This document shows positions 42,565-51,737 of a stretch of DNA of 64,000 nt, in pieces. Position numbers and translations under genes: made by a program. The notes beneath the pieces are model-generated. The model searched no databases, was not told where the DNA came from, and saw only the letters and a list, made by a program, of their open reading frames with translations. The stretch comes from Sphingobium scionense (GTDB taxonomy: Bacteria > Pseudomonadota > Alphaproteobacteria > Sphingomonadales > Sphingomonadaceae), in the NCBI RefSeq assembly GCF_014197035.1, contig NZ_JACIEU010000016.1, forward strand, positions 1-64,000, read 5' to 3'. Numbering within the stretch: position 1 is the first letter of the stretch; each line of letters begins with the position of its first letter.

Positions 42565-42609
42565 CTTTTAATCAGTAGGTCGCTGGTTCGAACCCAGCTG
42601 GACTCACCA
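42565..42609 (+). repeat. right attachment repeat (attR), partial tRNA-Lys
   Basis: The second exact copy of the 45 bp from 4910-4954, again ending in CCA. The 5' part of a tRNA is missing (preceding bases CACAAATTTCACT are unrelated), so this is not a functional tRNA. It marks the distal end of the island. Confidence 0.93.
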
Positions 42610-42850
42610 CCCTCAGACATAGCGATAAGACATGATCCCGGCGCATCGTCGCCCGATCGATGCTGCCAGCCCGCGCCGTTTCTGCACGCAGCGCACAACT
42701 GTCGTGCCGACAAACGACAGGACAGGATGCGCCCGGATGATATCGAGCGGGCGACGCGCCCGCCGCCAAGATCCGGGGCGCACACCGCGGTTTTCGAAAG
42801 CGGGCGCGTCACCCCCCTTCATTCCAACCTGTCGCGGCCTGCCCGCCACA
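42610..42850. other. non-coding stretch at the island's chromosomal junction
   Basis: No gene supported. The only sizeable frame is on the minus strand across the tRNA repeat (ending in a SSWVRTSDLL-like run), a well-known artefact of translating tRNA antisense. This sequence would have followed tRNA-Lys before integration. Confidence 0.5.
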
Positions 42851-42889
42851 CAAAGCAAAACGCGGCCCCGGGACATGCCCGGAACCGCG
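42851..42889 (-). terminator. Rho-independent terminator of the TonB receptor gene
   Basis: On the minus strand, CGCGGTTCCGGG pairs with CCCGGGGCCGCG (12 bp, two G-U) around a 5-nt loop and is followed by TTTTGCTTTG. It begins 30 bp after the receptor stop codon. Confidence 0.85.
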
Positions 42890-42919
42890 TCTTTGCCTTT
42901 TCCCCAAAGGGAGATGGGA

Positions 42920-45900
42920 TCAGAACTTGCCCTGAACACCAACGAAGAAGCGCTGGCCCGGATAGGCCACATCCACCGGCATATCCTTGTTGATGTAGAG
43001 CTTGGTGAACTCCTTGTTCAAATTCTGCGCCTCCAGGAAGACGCTGAAATGATATTCCGGGAAGCGCAGCGTGATCTTGCCGTCGAGATAACCTTCCGCC
43101 TTGCGATAGAGCGGGTTGTTGCCATTGTTGGCGTCGATCACCGTCGCCAGCCACTTGGACCGCTTATTGTAGCTCAGCCGGAAGTTCAGCCAGTCCTTGT
43201 CGTAGAAGACGCTGGCATTGTAGGTATATTTCGACATGCCGGGATATTCCTTCAACTCGGTCCCGGTCGCGCTGTTGGTCAGGTTGGTGCGAAGCGCGCG
43301 CGAATAGCTGAAGTTCGCGCTGGCGCCGAAGCCGTCGAACGGCTTGGGCAGGAAGGTGAAGGCCGTCTGGACATTGGCCTCGATCCCGTCGAGCAGGGCG
43401 CCGAAGCCGTTGACCGGCTGACGCACCGTATAGCTGCTGCCGTCCTTGAACAGGTCGACACCGTTGCGAACGACGTTCGGGATGACGAAGCTGGACTCAT
43501 ATTTCTTCCAGTAGCCCAGGCTCAGCATCGTGTCGGCATTGGGATACCAGGCCAGGTTCACTTCCCACTGGTCGGCGCGATAGGGCTTCAGGTCCGGGTT
43601 GCCGGCCGTGCAGGTATCGTCCGTGCCGGTGATGGTGGTGTCATCCAGGCAGTTGATGTTCGGCACCAGATCGGTCGGGCGCGGGCGCGCCAGATTCTTG
43701 GCCCAGTTGGCGCGCAGGAACAGGTCACGAGCCAGTTCCAGGTTCGCGTTGAAGGCCGGCAGGATGTCGGTGTAGGTGTTGCTGATCGTCACCGCCTGTG
43801 CCGCCAGCACCACCGTCTCGGTGCCGCCCGTCGAATTGAACCGGGTTACGCGGCTGACATTGGTGCCAAGCCCCGTATCCTTGGTGTGGGTCCAGCGGAC
43901 ACCGCCATTGCCGGTCAGGCGCATGCCGAAGATTTCGGTGTCGATATCGGCCATGACATAGCCCGACAGGACGGTCTCGTCGACCTTGGCGCTGGGCACC
44001 TGCGGGAAGCCATCGGCTTCGCGCACCAGATCATGGTCGAAGCCCGACAGGTCGTAGAATTTCGCCAGTTCCTCGGCATTGAAGTTCGGGAAGGCAATGC
44101 CGCTGGGAATGCCGGACGGCGCGCCCTTCAGGCCGGAAAATAGCGGCGCACCACCGGTCGTTCCGCCGATCGCCCCGATCAGCGCGGTATATTGCGCAGG
44201 CGTCATATACCAGGTGTTGCCATTGCGGACCTGGGTCGGGTTATCGACGATATTGGTCGTGTAGGACACGTTGGCCGACGACTGATAGGTCATGGTCGTG
44301 GGGTCGAGCAGCACCGAACCGCCGCCGGCATAGTTCAGGAATTTCTGCTTGCGGCCCTGCGCACCGAATTCGAACTTGCTGACGATCGGGTGATCGATTT
44401 CCCAGTCCACATCGACCTTGAACTGGTCTTCGCTATTGTTGAACTCACCGGGACGATATTGCAGCGCGGGGCCATAGACCGGCAGCACCTGGCCGTTGGC
44501 ACCGGTGCGGGTGAAGTCGGCATAGACCGCCGGATCGGACGGGTCGAAATTGGACGGGAAGCTGAAGACCGGCAGACCCTGATCATTGTTGCGGTCGATC
44601 GAGATGCCCGACACGCTGGTGCCCAGCGAGATGAGGTTGGTCTGCTGATCGGTATGGGCGGTCGCGTGCGACGCCATCACGTCGATCTTCAGACGGCTAT
44701 TGGGCTCCCAGGTGAAACCGCCGGAGAAATATTTGCTGTCCTGATCATAGCTGAAGTCGCGTCGTTGCACGCCGACGATGTTCGCTGCGCCATTCCAGTT
44801 GGGATTGGCAGCCGTACCGATGTTCACCGCATTGAGCGCGGTGGTCAGGCCGGTGACGACATGGTTCTCGTTGACGGTCGAGGTGCCCTGCTGCACCCGG
44901 CGACGCGACGTCGCGCCATTCAGGCCAGCCGCCAGTTGCTGATCCAGGTTGAACCGTTCGATGCGGGTCAGGTCGACCGAATAGTTGGTGTCCTGCAGCT
45001 TCTGGTTACGCAGGTTGATCTGCGCATTGGCATAAGCGCGGAAATTGGGTGCGACCTGATATTGCAGCGTCACGTCGCCCGAAATGCGCTTGTCGTTGCG
45101 CACCCACTGGCGATAGCGCGGCACGGTCGGCGCCCAGTCGAAGAACTGGGTTTCGCAGGCCAGGCGGTTCGCGGTCGCTGCTGCCGTGGTCGCGCCGCCA
45201 ACGCCGGCGCAGCTCTCATAGCTGTTATAATTGGCGTAGAGCGGGTTCGCGACCGTCTTCTCGGTCGAATGGTCGAAATCAGCGAGGCGCGACCAGTTGG
45301 TGTTGCTGATATAATCCTGGCGCGTATCGACGTCGCTATAGGTGGCGTTGACCAGGATGCCGAGGCCATCGATCAGGAATTTGGGCGCACCGGCAAAGAA
45401 GGTGAGGCGCGGCTTCCAGGTTTCGGTCAGGTCCAGATGCTGGCCCGACGCGACCATCGAGATCAGCGGATCCTTCAATTCCAGCGGCTTGCGCGTTTCG
45501 ACGCGCACGGTGCCCCCAATGCCGCCTTCGGTCAGGTCGACGGCATAGCCCTTGTAGACGTCGATCGACTTGACCAGTTCGGCCGCGATTTCGCGGAAGT
45601 CGCCGGCGCGGGTGCCGGTGGCGCTGACCTGGCTGACACCGTTGATCTCGACGCGGTTGAGGTCGGGCTCGACACCGCGGATCGAGATCTGGTTGCCCTC
45701 GCCAAATTCGCGGCTCAACTGGACGCCGGTGATGCGGGCGAGCGAGTCACCGATATTCTTGTCGGGGAAGCTGGCAATGTCGTCGGCCACGATCGAGTCG
45801 ACGACGGTGTTGGCCGCCTTCTTGCGGTTGATCGCCGACTGGAGCGAGGCGCGGGTGCCGACGACGACGATATCGGCGGCCGAAGCGGCGCCCTGCTTCT

Positions 45901-46048
45901 TCTCGCCATCCTCATTTGTCTGAGCAATAGCCGAAGCCGACATCAGCATGACACCCGCCATGGCGAGGGCGGAAGCGCCCTTCAGCGTCCGGCGAACCAT
46001 CGCAATGTTGGAAAAATGTTGCACGCTTTCAGTGGTATGCTCGCGCAT
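42920..46048 (-). CDS. TonB-dependent outer-membrane receptor (Caulobacter/Xanthomonas type)
   Basis: 1042 residues from the ATG at 46048. The signal peptide is hydrophobic and ends ASAIAQ. The plug begins IVVVGTRASLQSAINRKK, with FPDKNIGDSLARITGVQLSR and ISIRGVEPDLNRVEINGV, the hallmark of the carbohydrate-importing receptors frequent in sphingomonads. The barrel ends in RFFVGVQGKF with a terminal Phe. It imports an oligosaccharide using TonB energy. It diverges from the PL11 lyase gene, which suggests rhamnogalacturonan fragments as ligand. A strong terminator follows. Confidence 0.93.
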   Translation of the reverse strand: MREHTTESVQHFSNIAMVRRTLKGASALAMAGVMLMSASAIAQTNEDGEKKQGAASAADIVVVGTRASLQSAINRKKAANTVVDSIVADDIASFPDKNIGDSLARITGVQLSREFGEGNQISIRGVEPDLNRVEINGVSQVSATGTRAGDFREIAAELVKSIDVYKGYAVDLTEGGIGGTVRVETRKPLELKDPLISMVASGQHLDLTETWKPRLTFFAGAPKFLIDGLGILVNATYSDVDTRQDYISNTNWSRLADFDHSTEKTVANPLYANYNSYESCAGVGGATTAAATANRLACETQFFDWAPTVPRYRQWVRNDKRISGDVTLQYQVAPNFRAYANAQINLRNQKLQDTNYSVDLTRIERFNLDQQLAAGLNGATSRRRVQQGTSTVNENHVVTGLTTALNAVNIGTAANPNWNGAANIVGVQRRDFSYDQDSKYFSGGFTWEPNSRLKIDVMASHATAHTDQQTNLISLGTSVSGISIDRNNDQGLPVFSFPSNFDPSDPAVYADFTRTGANGQVLPVYGPALQYRPGEFNNSEDQFKVDVDWEIDHPIVSKFEFGAQGRKQKFLNYAGGGSVLLDPTTMTYQSSANVSYTTNIVDNPTQVRNGNTWYMTPAQYTALIGAIGGTTGGAPLFSGLKGAPSGIPSGIAFPNFNAEELAKFYDLSGFDHDLVREADGFPQVPSAKVDETVLSGYVMADIDTEIFGMRLTGNGGVRWTHTKDTGLGTNVSRVTRFNSTGGTETVVLAAQAVTISNTYTDILPAFNANLELARDLFLRANWAKNLARPRPTDLVPNINCLDDTTITGTDDTCTAGNPDLKPYRADQWEVNLAWYPNADTMLSLGYWKKYESSFVIPNVVRNGVDLFKDGSSYTVRQPVNGFGALLDGIEANVQTAFTFLPKPFDGFGASANFSYSRALRTNLTNSATGTELKEYPGMSKYTYNASVFYDKDWLNFRLSYNKRSKWLATVIDANNGNNPLYRKAEGYLDGKITLRFPEYHFSVFLEAQNLNKEFTKLYINKDMPVDVAYPGQRFFVGVQGKF

Positions 46049-46165
46049 AGCCGATCCCCTCTCTCCCAGAACACCCCATGACCGACTCCGTTTCCCCACG
46101 GTCGTCGAATCAGTTTCTAGACGGAGAGTTACTGAACCTATATGTGGGATGCAATTCTAATATTT

Positions 46166-46181
46166 GGATCAGTAGTGATCC
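46166..46181. promoter_or_regulatory. operator-like palindrome between receptor and PL11 lyase
   Basis: GGATCA, 4 bp, TGATCC is a perfect 6-bp-arm palindrome in the divergent region, 13 bp before the lyase start. Its placement would let one regulator control both genes. No regulator gene is encoded nearby. Confidence 0.45.
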
Positions 46182-46194
46182 TGAGGGGAGATTG

Positions 46195-48114
46195 ATGCAA
46201 ATGCGCACCACTATACGGGCCTTTACCCTGGCGCTGGCTCTGGCGTCTTCGACTATGGCGCTGGCCACTGGTCCCAATGCCCGTATAGCGGCCGAACGAC
46301 TTGATCGGGGAGCGGTAGCGCTACCAGCGCATAATGGCGGCATGCTCATTACATGGCGTCTACTGGCTGATGATCCCGCCACCATCCGCTTCCGCCTGCT
46401 GCGCGACGGCAAGCCGATCCACGACAGCCGCGTCGGCGAAGCCACCGCCTTCGTCGACAAAAAGGGCAGCGCGACCAGCCGCTATGCGGTGCAGCGGATC
46501 AGCGACAGGAGCGCGCCCTCCCCCGCCATGATGTGGGACAAATCCTATCTCTCCATCCCCCTGACGCCCCCCGCCGACGGCGTCACGCCGGCCGGCGAGG
46601 CGTTCAGCTACACCGCCAATGATGCGAGCGCGGCGGACCTGGACGGCGACGGCCGCTATGAAATCATCCTGAAATGGGATCCGACCAACAGCCATGACAA
46701 TAGCCAGGCCGGCTATAGCGGGCCGGTCTTCCTCGACGCCTATCGGCTCGACGGCACGCGGCTGTGGCGCATCGACCTTGGCCGCAACATCCGCGCCGGC
46801 GCCCATTATACCCAGTTCCTCGCCTTCGACTTCGACGGCGACGGCCGCGCCGAAGTGGCGATGAAGACCGCCGACGGCACGGTCGACGGCACCGGCACGG
46901 TGATCGGCGATGCCAGGGCCGACTGGCGCGGCCATGATGGCGAAGTGCCGCAGCGCGACCGCACCGGCGCCAAGGTGCTGCCCGATGGCACCAAGGTCGC
47001 ACCGATGCAGGGCCGCATCGTCAAGGGGCCGGAATATCTGACTGTCTTCGACGGCCTCACCGGCAAGGCACTGGCCACCGCCCCCTATGATCCGCCGCGC
47101 TATCCCGGCGGCAATCCCACGACCGCGCAGCTGACCGAAAGCTGGGGCGACGGCTATGCCAACCGATCCGACCGATTCCTGGCCGGCGTCGCCTATCTCG
47201 ACGGCCATCTGCCCTCGATGGTCTTTGGCCGGGGCTATTATGCCCGCACCGCGATCGCCGCCTGGGACTGGCGCGATGGCAAGCTGACCCAGCGCTGGCT
47301 GTTCGACAGCAGCCAGCCGGGCAAGGCCGACTATGCCGGCCGCGGCAATCACCAGCTTTCGGTCGCCGATGTCGATGGCGACGGCCGCGACGAGGTGATC
47401 TACGGCTCGATGGCGGTCGATGACGATGGCAAGGGGCTGTGGAGCCAGCCGTTCTTCCATGGCGACACCATGCATGTCGGCGACCTCGATCCCGCCCGTC
47501 CAGGTATCGAAAAATTCGGCGTGTTCGAGGATGTGAAGAGCAACGGCCAGCTAGGCTCTGCCCTGCTCGACGCGCGCACCGGCCAGCCGCTCTGGACCAC
47601 CCCGGCCCAGCAAGATACCGGCCGTGGCGTCGCCGCCGATATCGACCCGCGCCATTGGGGTGCCGAGTTCTGGAACTCCAGTTCGGCCGAACTGTTCGAC
47701 GTCGCCGGCAAGCCGATCGGCCCGCGCCCGCGCCAGATGAACTTCGCCATCTGGTGGGACGGCGACCTGCTGCGCGAACTGCTCGACAAGACGACCATTT
47801 CCAAATGGGACTGGGAAAATGGCAAGGAAATCCCCCTGCTCTCGCCCGATGGCCTGTCGTCCAACAACGGCACCAAGGCGACACCGGCGCTCCAGGCGGA
47901 CCTGATCGGCGACTGGCGCGAGGAAGTGGTGTGGCGCAGCGCCGACAATCGCGAACTGCGCATCTACACCACCCCCTATCCGACCACGCACCGCTTCGTC
48001 ACGCTGATGCAGGATCCGGTCTATCGCCTTGGCGTCGCCTGGCAGAACACCGCCTATAATCAGCCGCCGCACACCAGCTTCTATCTGGGTGCCGGCAAGC
48101 AGGGCGAACGCTGA
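46195..48114 (+). CDS. rhamnogalacturonan lyase, PL11 family
   Basis: 639 residues with a signal peptide ending TMALATG. The eight-bladed propeller carries repeated calcium loops, DLDGDGRYE, DFDGDGRAE and DVDGDGRDE, and the PL11 landmarks MLITWRLLADDP, YDPPRYPGGNPTTAQLTESWGDGYANRSDRFLAGVAYL and ESWGDGYANR. The enzyme cuts the rhamnose-galacturonate backbone of pectin RG-I by beta-elimination, outside the cytoplasm. GAGGGGAG precedes the ATG at 46195. The GH2 gene follows on the same strand and the receptor diverges, giving a small RG-I utilisation locus. Confidence 0.93.
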   Translation: MQMRTTIRAFTLALALASSTMALATGPNARIAAERLDRGAVALPAHNGGMLITWRLLADDPATIRFRLLRDGKPIHDSRVGEATAFVDKKGSATSRYAVQRISDRSAPSPAMMWDKSYLSIPLTPPADGVTPAGEAFSYTANDASAADLDGDGRYEIILKWDPTNSHDNSQAGYSGPVFLDAYRLDGTRLWRIDLGRNIRAGAHYTQFLAFDFDGDGRAEVAMKTADGTVDGTGTVIGDARADWRGHDGEVPQRDRTGAKVLPDGTKVAPMQGRIVKGPEYLTVFDGLTGKALATAPYDPPRYPGGNPTTAQLTESWGDGYANRSDRFLAGVAYLDGHLPSMVFGRGYYARTAIAAWDWRDGKLTQRWLFDSSQPGKADYAGRGNHQLSVADVDGDGRDEVIYGSMAVDDDGKGLWSQPFFHGDTMHVGDLDPARPGIEKFGVFEDVKSNGQLGSALLDARTGQPLWTTPAQQDTGRGVAADIDPRHWGAEFWNSSSAELFDVAGKPIGPRPRQMNFAIWWDGDLLRELLDKTTISKWDWENGKEIPLLSPDGLSSNNGTKATPALQADLIGDWREEVVWRSADNRELRIYTTPYPTTHRFVTLMQDPVYRLGVAWQNTAYNQPPHTSFYLGAGKQGER

Positions 48115-48122
48115 CAACGGCT

Positions 48123-48152
48123 CGGGCGGCGTGGCATTGCATGCGCCGCCCG
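48123..48152 (+). terminator. hairpin after the PL11 gene
   Basis: CGGGCGGCG at 48123-48131 and CGCCGCCCG at 48144-48152 form a 9-bp stem with a 12-nt loop, 9 bp after the lyase stop. No U-tract follows, so termination is probable but unproven. Confidence 0.5.
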
Positions 48153-48169
48153 ATCTGACTGACCAATAT

Positions 48170-48186
48170 ATGGATCACATATCCAT
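48170..48186. promoter_or_regulatory. operator-like palindrome before the GH2 gene
   Basis: ATGGAT, 5 bp, ATCCAT. It shares the GGATCA core with the palindrome at 46166-46181, which precedes the lyase gene, and lies about 75 bp before the GH2 start in an AT-rich run. Confidence 0.4.
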
Positions 48187-48260
48187 TTTTAGGGATATCT
48201 ATTGACCCTTCGTCCGGCATCGCTCAAAGTGGCCTGACCAATATCAGAGAGGGCAAGGGC

Positions 48261-51200
48261 ATGAAGCGGAAATCGGCTGTCGGCGCACGGGTGCGTCAGT
48301 TGCGGGGTGGCCTGGCCCTGCTGGCACTGATGCCGCTCCTCCCCTCGGTCCCTGCCGCCGCCCATGACGCGTCCACCGTCACCGCCTCGCCGCGCCACAC
48401 CTATAATCTCAACCCCGGCTGGCTGATGACGACCGGTGACCAACCCGGCGCGCAGCAGCCCGGCTTTGACGACAAGGGCTGGCAGAACGTCACCCTGCCC
48501 AACGCCTTCAACGAGACGCAGGCCTTCGCCCGCGACATCAAGGCGCTGTCCACCGGCATCATCTGGTATCGCAAGCATATCACCCTCCCCGCCGGCGCAA
48601 CGCGCGGCAAGGCCTTCCTGGAATTTGAGGGCGTGCGCCAGGCCGCCGAGATCTGGGTCAATGGCCGCTCGGTTGCGCTGTCCGAACATGGCGTGATGGC
48701 CTTCGGCGCCGATATCAGCGCCGCACTGCGTCCCGGCGACAATGTCATCGCCGTGCGCGTCGACAATGACTGGAAATATAAGGAACGCGCCACCGGCAGC
48801 GGCTTCCAGTGGAACAATGACAATTTCAACGTCAATTATGGCGGCATTACCAAGAATGTCCGGCTCCACCTGACGGGGCCAGTCTACCAGACGCTGCCGC
48901 TCTATTCGTCGCTCGGCACGACCGGCCAATATGTCTGGGCCGACGGCTTCGACATCGCCGGCCGCCGTGCCAATATTCATGCCGAAACCCAGGTCCGCAA
49001 CGACAGCGCCGCCGCCCGCGCCCTGTCGCTCCGCGTCGAAGTGCGCGATCCCGCCGGCCGCCGCATTGCCCGCTTCGACAGCGCGGCAGCCTCGGTCGCG
49101 CCCGGCCAGAGTGCCACCCTCGCCGCCGCCGCGCCGGTCGCCGACCTCCATTATTGGAGCTGGGGCTATGGCTATCTCTACACCGTGACGACCAGCCTGA
49201 TGGACAAGGACAAGGTCATCGACAGCGTCGACACCAGGACCGGCTTCCGCCAGACCCGCTTTGGCGATGGCAAGGTCGACCTCAACGGCCGCACCATCAT
49301 GGTCCATGGCTATGCCCAGCGCACCTCCAACGAATGGCCCGCCGTCGGCACCTCCATCCCGCCCTGGATCAGCGATTTCTCCAACGCGCTGATGGTGGAG
49401 AGCGGCGGCAATCTGGTGCGCTGGATGCACGTCACCCCGTCGAAACAGGATATCGAATCCGCCGACCGCGTCGGCCTGATGCAGGCAATGCCGGCGGGCG
49501 ATGCCGAAAGCGACGTGACCGGCCGCCGCTGGGACCAGCGCAAGGAGGTGATGCGCGACGCGATCATCTATAATCGCAACAATCCCTCGATCCTCTTCTA
49601 CGAAAGCGGGAACGAGAATATCAGCGAAGACCATATGGCGGAGATGAAGGCGATCCGCGACCTGTACGATCCCCATGGCGGTCGCGCCATCGGATCGCGC
49701 GAGATGCTGGACAGCCGCATCGCCGAATATGGCGGCGAGATGATGTATATCAACAAGAGCGCCAAACATCCGATGTGGTCGATGGAATATAGCCGCGACG
49801 AAGCCGCCCGCGCCTATCAGGACGATTTCACCCCGCCCTTCCACAAGGATGCGCCCGCCTATAATCGCAACCAGGACAGCCACGCCATCGAGGATGTGAA
49901 GCGCTGGAACGACTATTATGTCATGCGGCCGGGCACCGGCACCCGCGTCAGTTCGGGCGGCGTCAACATCATCTGGTCGGACAGCAACACCCATTATCGC
50001 GGCGACAATAATTACCGCCGCTCGGGCGAGGTCGACGCGGTGCGCATCCCCAAACAGGGCTTTTTCGCGCATCAGGTGATGTGGAACGACTGGGTCGACA
50101 GCGTCACCCCCGCCACCCACATCATCGGCCACTGGAACTACGCCCCCGGCACCGTCAAGGACATGAGCGTCGTGTCCAATGGGCAGAGCGTCGAGCTGTT
50201 CCTCAACGGCCGCTCGCTCGGCAAGGGCCAGCGCAGCGATACCTTCCTCTTCAGCTGGAAAAATATCGCCTTCGCCCCCGGCACGCTCCGCGCCGTCGCC
50301 ACCCACGCCGATGGCAAGACGTCGGAATATAGCCTCTCCACCACCGGCCCGGCGGTCGCGCTGAAGCTCACCCCCCATGTCTCCCCGCGCGGCTTCGTCA
50401 TGGACGGCGCCGACATCGCGCTGGTCGATGTCGAGGCGGTCGATGCCCAGGGCCGCCGCGTGCCAGTCGATGCCAGCAAGGTCCATTTCGATCTCAAGGG
50501 GCCGGCGCTCTGGCGCGGCGGCATTGCCCAGGGCGACAGCCAGGGCAAGGTCCGCGCCGGCCAGACCGAAGGCGAAGCGGTCGTGACCAAGGCGCATGGC
50601 GCCGACGGCACCACTTCCTATGCCGGCACCGCGCGCGAGGAGGATAATTATATCCTCTCGCCCGACCTGCCGCTGGAGGGCGGCGTCAACCGCGTCCTGA
50701 TCCGCGCCGGGACGAAGGCGGGCACCGTATCGCTCACCGCGACCGCGCCGGGCCTCAGATCCGCCAGCCTGTCGATCGCGACCAGATTGCCCGCCGCTGC
50801 CAGGAATGGCCTGTCCACCGATTTCGCCGACGCCTTCCAGCCCGGCAGCCTGGTGCGTGGCCCGACGCCTGTCACGTCCAGCTTCACCCCGCACCGCACC
50901 ACTTTCCTCGCGCAGGATATCCGCGCCGGTTCAGGACAGGCCGATGCCGGTGCCACCGTCGACGACAATGAACTCACCCGCTGGGCGAGCGACGGCAAGC
51001 CGGACAATGGCTGGATCGAATATCACTTCGCCGCGCCGGTGCGCCTGAGCGAAATCGACCTGAAGCTGGTCGGCTGGCGCTCGCGTGCCTATCCGCTCGA
51101 ACTGACGATCGACGGCAAGAGTGTCTGGCGCGGCGAGACCGAGCGGCAGCTTGGCTACACCACGCTGCGCTTCCCCGCCACGACCGGCCAGACGCTGCGC

Positions 51201-51356
51201 ATCCGCCAGACTGGCCCGGTGCAGGACAAGGACGCCTTCGGCAAGGTCGTGGAACTCGCCAGCGCCCGCCAGGCCGGCGACACCGGCGCAGACGCCGTCC
51301 CGCCCGGCTGGCACCTCGGCATCGTCGAAGCCGAATTCCACGGCCCGGTGGACTGA
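48261..51356 (+). CDS. glycoside hydrolase family 2 (beta-galactosidase-like), secreted
   Basis: 1031 residues with signal peptide (LLALMPLLPSVPAAAH). The jelly-roll domain contains EFEGVRQAAEIWVNGRSVA. The TIM barrel has RWMHVTPSKQDIESADRVGLM, the acid/base Glu452 in YESGNEN and the probable nucleophile Glu509 in MWSMEYSRDE. A DUF4982-like beta domain (GTVKDMSVVSNGQSVELFLNG) and a C-terminal discoidin-like domain (TVDDNELTRWASDG to LELTIDG) follow. Likely removes galactose (or a related sugar) from pectin side chains. It follows the PL11 lyase gene by 146 bp. The exact sugar is uncertain. Confidence 0.9.
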   Translation: MKRKSAVGARVRQLRGGLALLALMPLLPSVPAAAHDASTVTASPRHTYNLNPGWLMTTGDQPGAQQPGFDDKGWQNVTLPNAFNETQAFARDIKALSTGIIWYRKHITLPAGATRGKAFLEFEGVRQAAEIWVNGRSVALSEHGVMAFGADISAALRPGDNVIAVRVDNDWKYKERATGSGFQWNNDNFNVNYGGITKNVRLHLTGPVYQTLPLYSSLGTTGQYVWADGFDIAGRRANIHAETQVRNDSAAARALSLRVEVRDPAGRRIARFDSAAASVAPGQSATLAAAAPVADLHYWSWGYGYLYTVTTSLMDKDKVIDSVDTRTGFRQTRFGDGKVDLNGRTIMVHGYAQRTSNEWPAVGTSIPPWISDFSNALMVESGGNLVRWMHVTPSKQDIESADRVGLMQAMPAGDAESDVTGRRWDQRKEVMRDAIIYNRNNPSILFYESGNENISEDHMAEMKAIRDLYDPHGGRAIGSREMLDSRIAEYGGEMMYINKSAKHPMWSMEYSRDEAARAYQDDFTPPFHKDAPAYNRNQDSHAIEDVKRWNDYYVMRPGTGTRVSSGGVNIIWSDSNTHYRGDNNYRRSGEVDAVRIPKQGFFAHQVMWNDWVDSVTPATHIIGHWNYAPGTVKDMSVVSNGQSVELFLNGRSLGKGQRSDTFLFSWKNIAFAPGTLRAVATHADGKTSEYSLSTTGPAVALKLTPHVSPRGFVMDGADIALVDVEAVDAQGRRVPVDASKVHFDLKGPALWRGGIAQGDSQGKVRAGQTEGEAVVTKAHGADGTTSYAGTAREEDNYILSPDLPLEGGVNRVLIRAGTKAGTVSLTATAPGLRSASLSIATRLPAAARNGLSTDFADAFQPGSLVRGPTPVTSSFTPHRTTFLAQDIRAGSGQADAGATVDDNELTRWASDGKPDNGWIEYHFAAPVRLSEIDLKLVGWRSRAYPLELTIDGKSVWRGETERQLGYTTLRFPATTGQTLRIRQTGPVQDKDAFGKVVELASARQAGDTGADAVPPGWHLGIVEAEFHGPVD

Positions 51357-51515
51357 CACCCTCGGCCCGCACGCTCCCACATCCGTTCGTTTCGAGCCTG
51401 TCGAGAAACCAGAAAACCGCGCTGGCCGTTTCTCGACCAAGTGCATCCTGAGCGCCTGCCTCAGGTGACGCGGACAAATTCGGCCGGTTTACAGACGACC
51501 AAGAGCGGCGGCAAA

Positions 51516-51687
51516 ATCCTCCCCTGCAAGGGGAGGATGGTCTGGAAGCGACCAGAAGCTGACCTGTTCCCCCTCCCGCAGGCGGGAGGGGGTTAGGGGG
51601 TGGGCTGGACGTCGCACAAGCCCACCCCGCTGCGACTAACGCGCTGCGCGCCTAAGTCTCGCTGCCCCTCCCGTTTACGGGAGGGGC
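51516..51687. repeat. cluster of three GC-rich intergenic palindromes
   Basis: Three perfect or near-perfect inverted repeats lie between convergent GH2 and GMC genes: ATCCTCCCC/GGGGAGGAT (51516-51538), CCCCCTCCCGC/GCGGGAGGGGG (51569-51592) and GCCCCTCCCG/CGGGAGGGGC (51664-51687). All share the CTCCC/GGGAG core. They resemble REP-like intergenic elements of sphingomonads and may also end transcripts from both sides. The rest of 51357-51737 has no gene. Confidence 0.65.
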
Positions 51688-51737
51688 ATGGCAGGAAGCC
51701 ACCCATCGCCGCCGTTCGGCGAACCTCAAAGCGAGTG

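Larger units (their letters stand above)
4910..42609. mobile_element. tRNA-Lys-integrated genomic island (about 37.7 kb)
   Basis: Bounded by exact 45-bp direct repeats of the tRNA-Lys 3' end, with an integrase C-terminal remnant directly inside the tRNA-proximal end. The cargo is stress, cell-wall, respiratory, beta-oxidation and DNA-repair genes, plus gene remnants near both ends. No relaxase, type IV secretion, phage structural or complete integrase gene is visible, so the island seems immobilised or dependent on a helper. The ancestral chromosome would read straight from the tRNA into the sequence now starting at 42610. Confidence 0.88.

Noticed and set aside
42522..42812. Minus-strand frame containing a SSWVRTSDLL-like run
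   Set aside because: It is antisense to the duplicated tRNA-Lys 3' end, a common spurious protein call, and has no ribosome site.
44192..46081. 629-codon plus-strand open frame
   Set aside because: Antisense to the TonB-dependent receptor, whose signal peptide, plug and terminal Phe are clear.
48189..50894. 901-codon minus-strand open frame
   Set aside because: Antisense to the GH2 gene with its signal peptide and catalytic Glu residues; no recognisable domain of its own.
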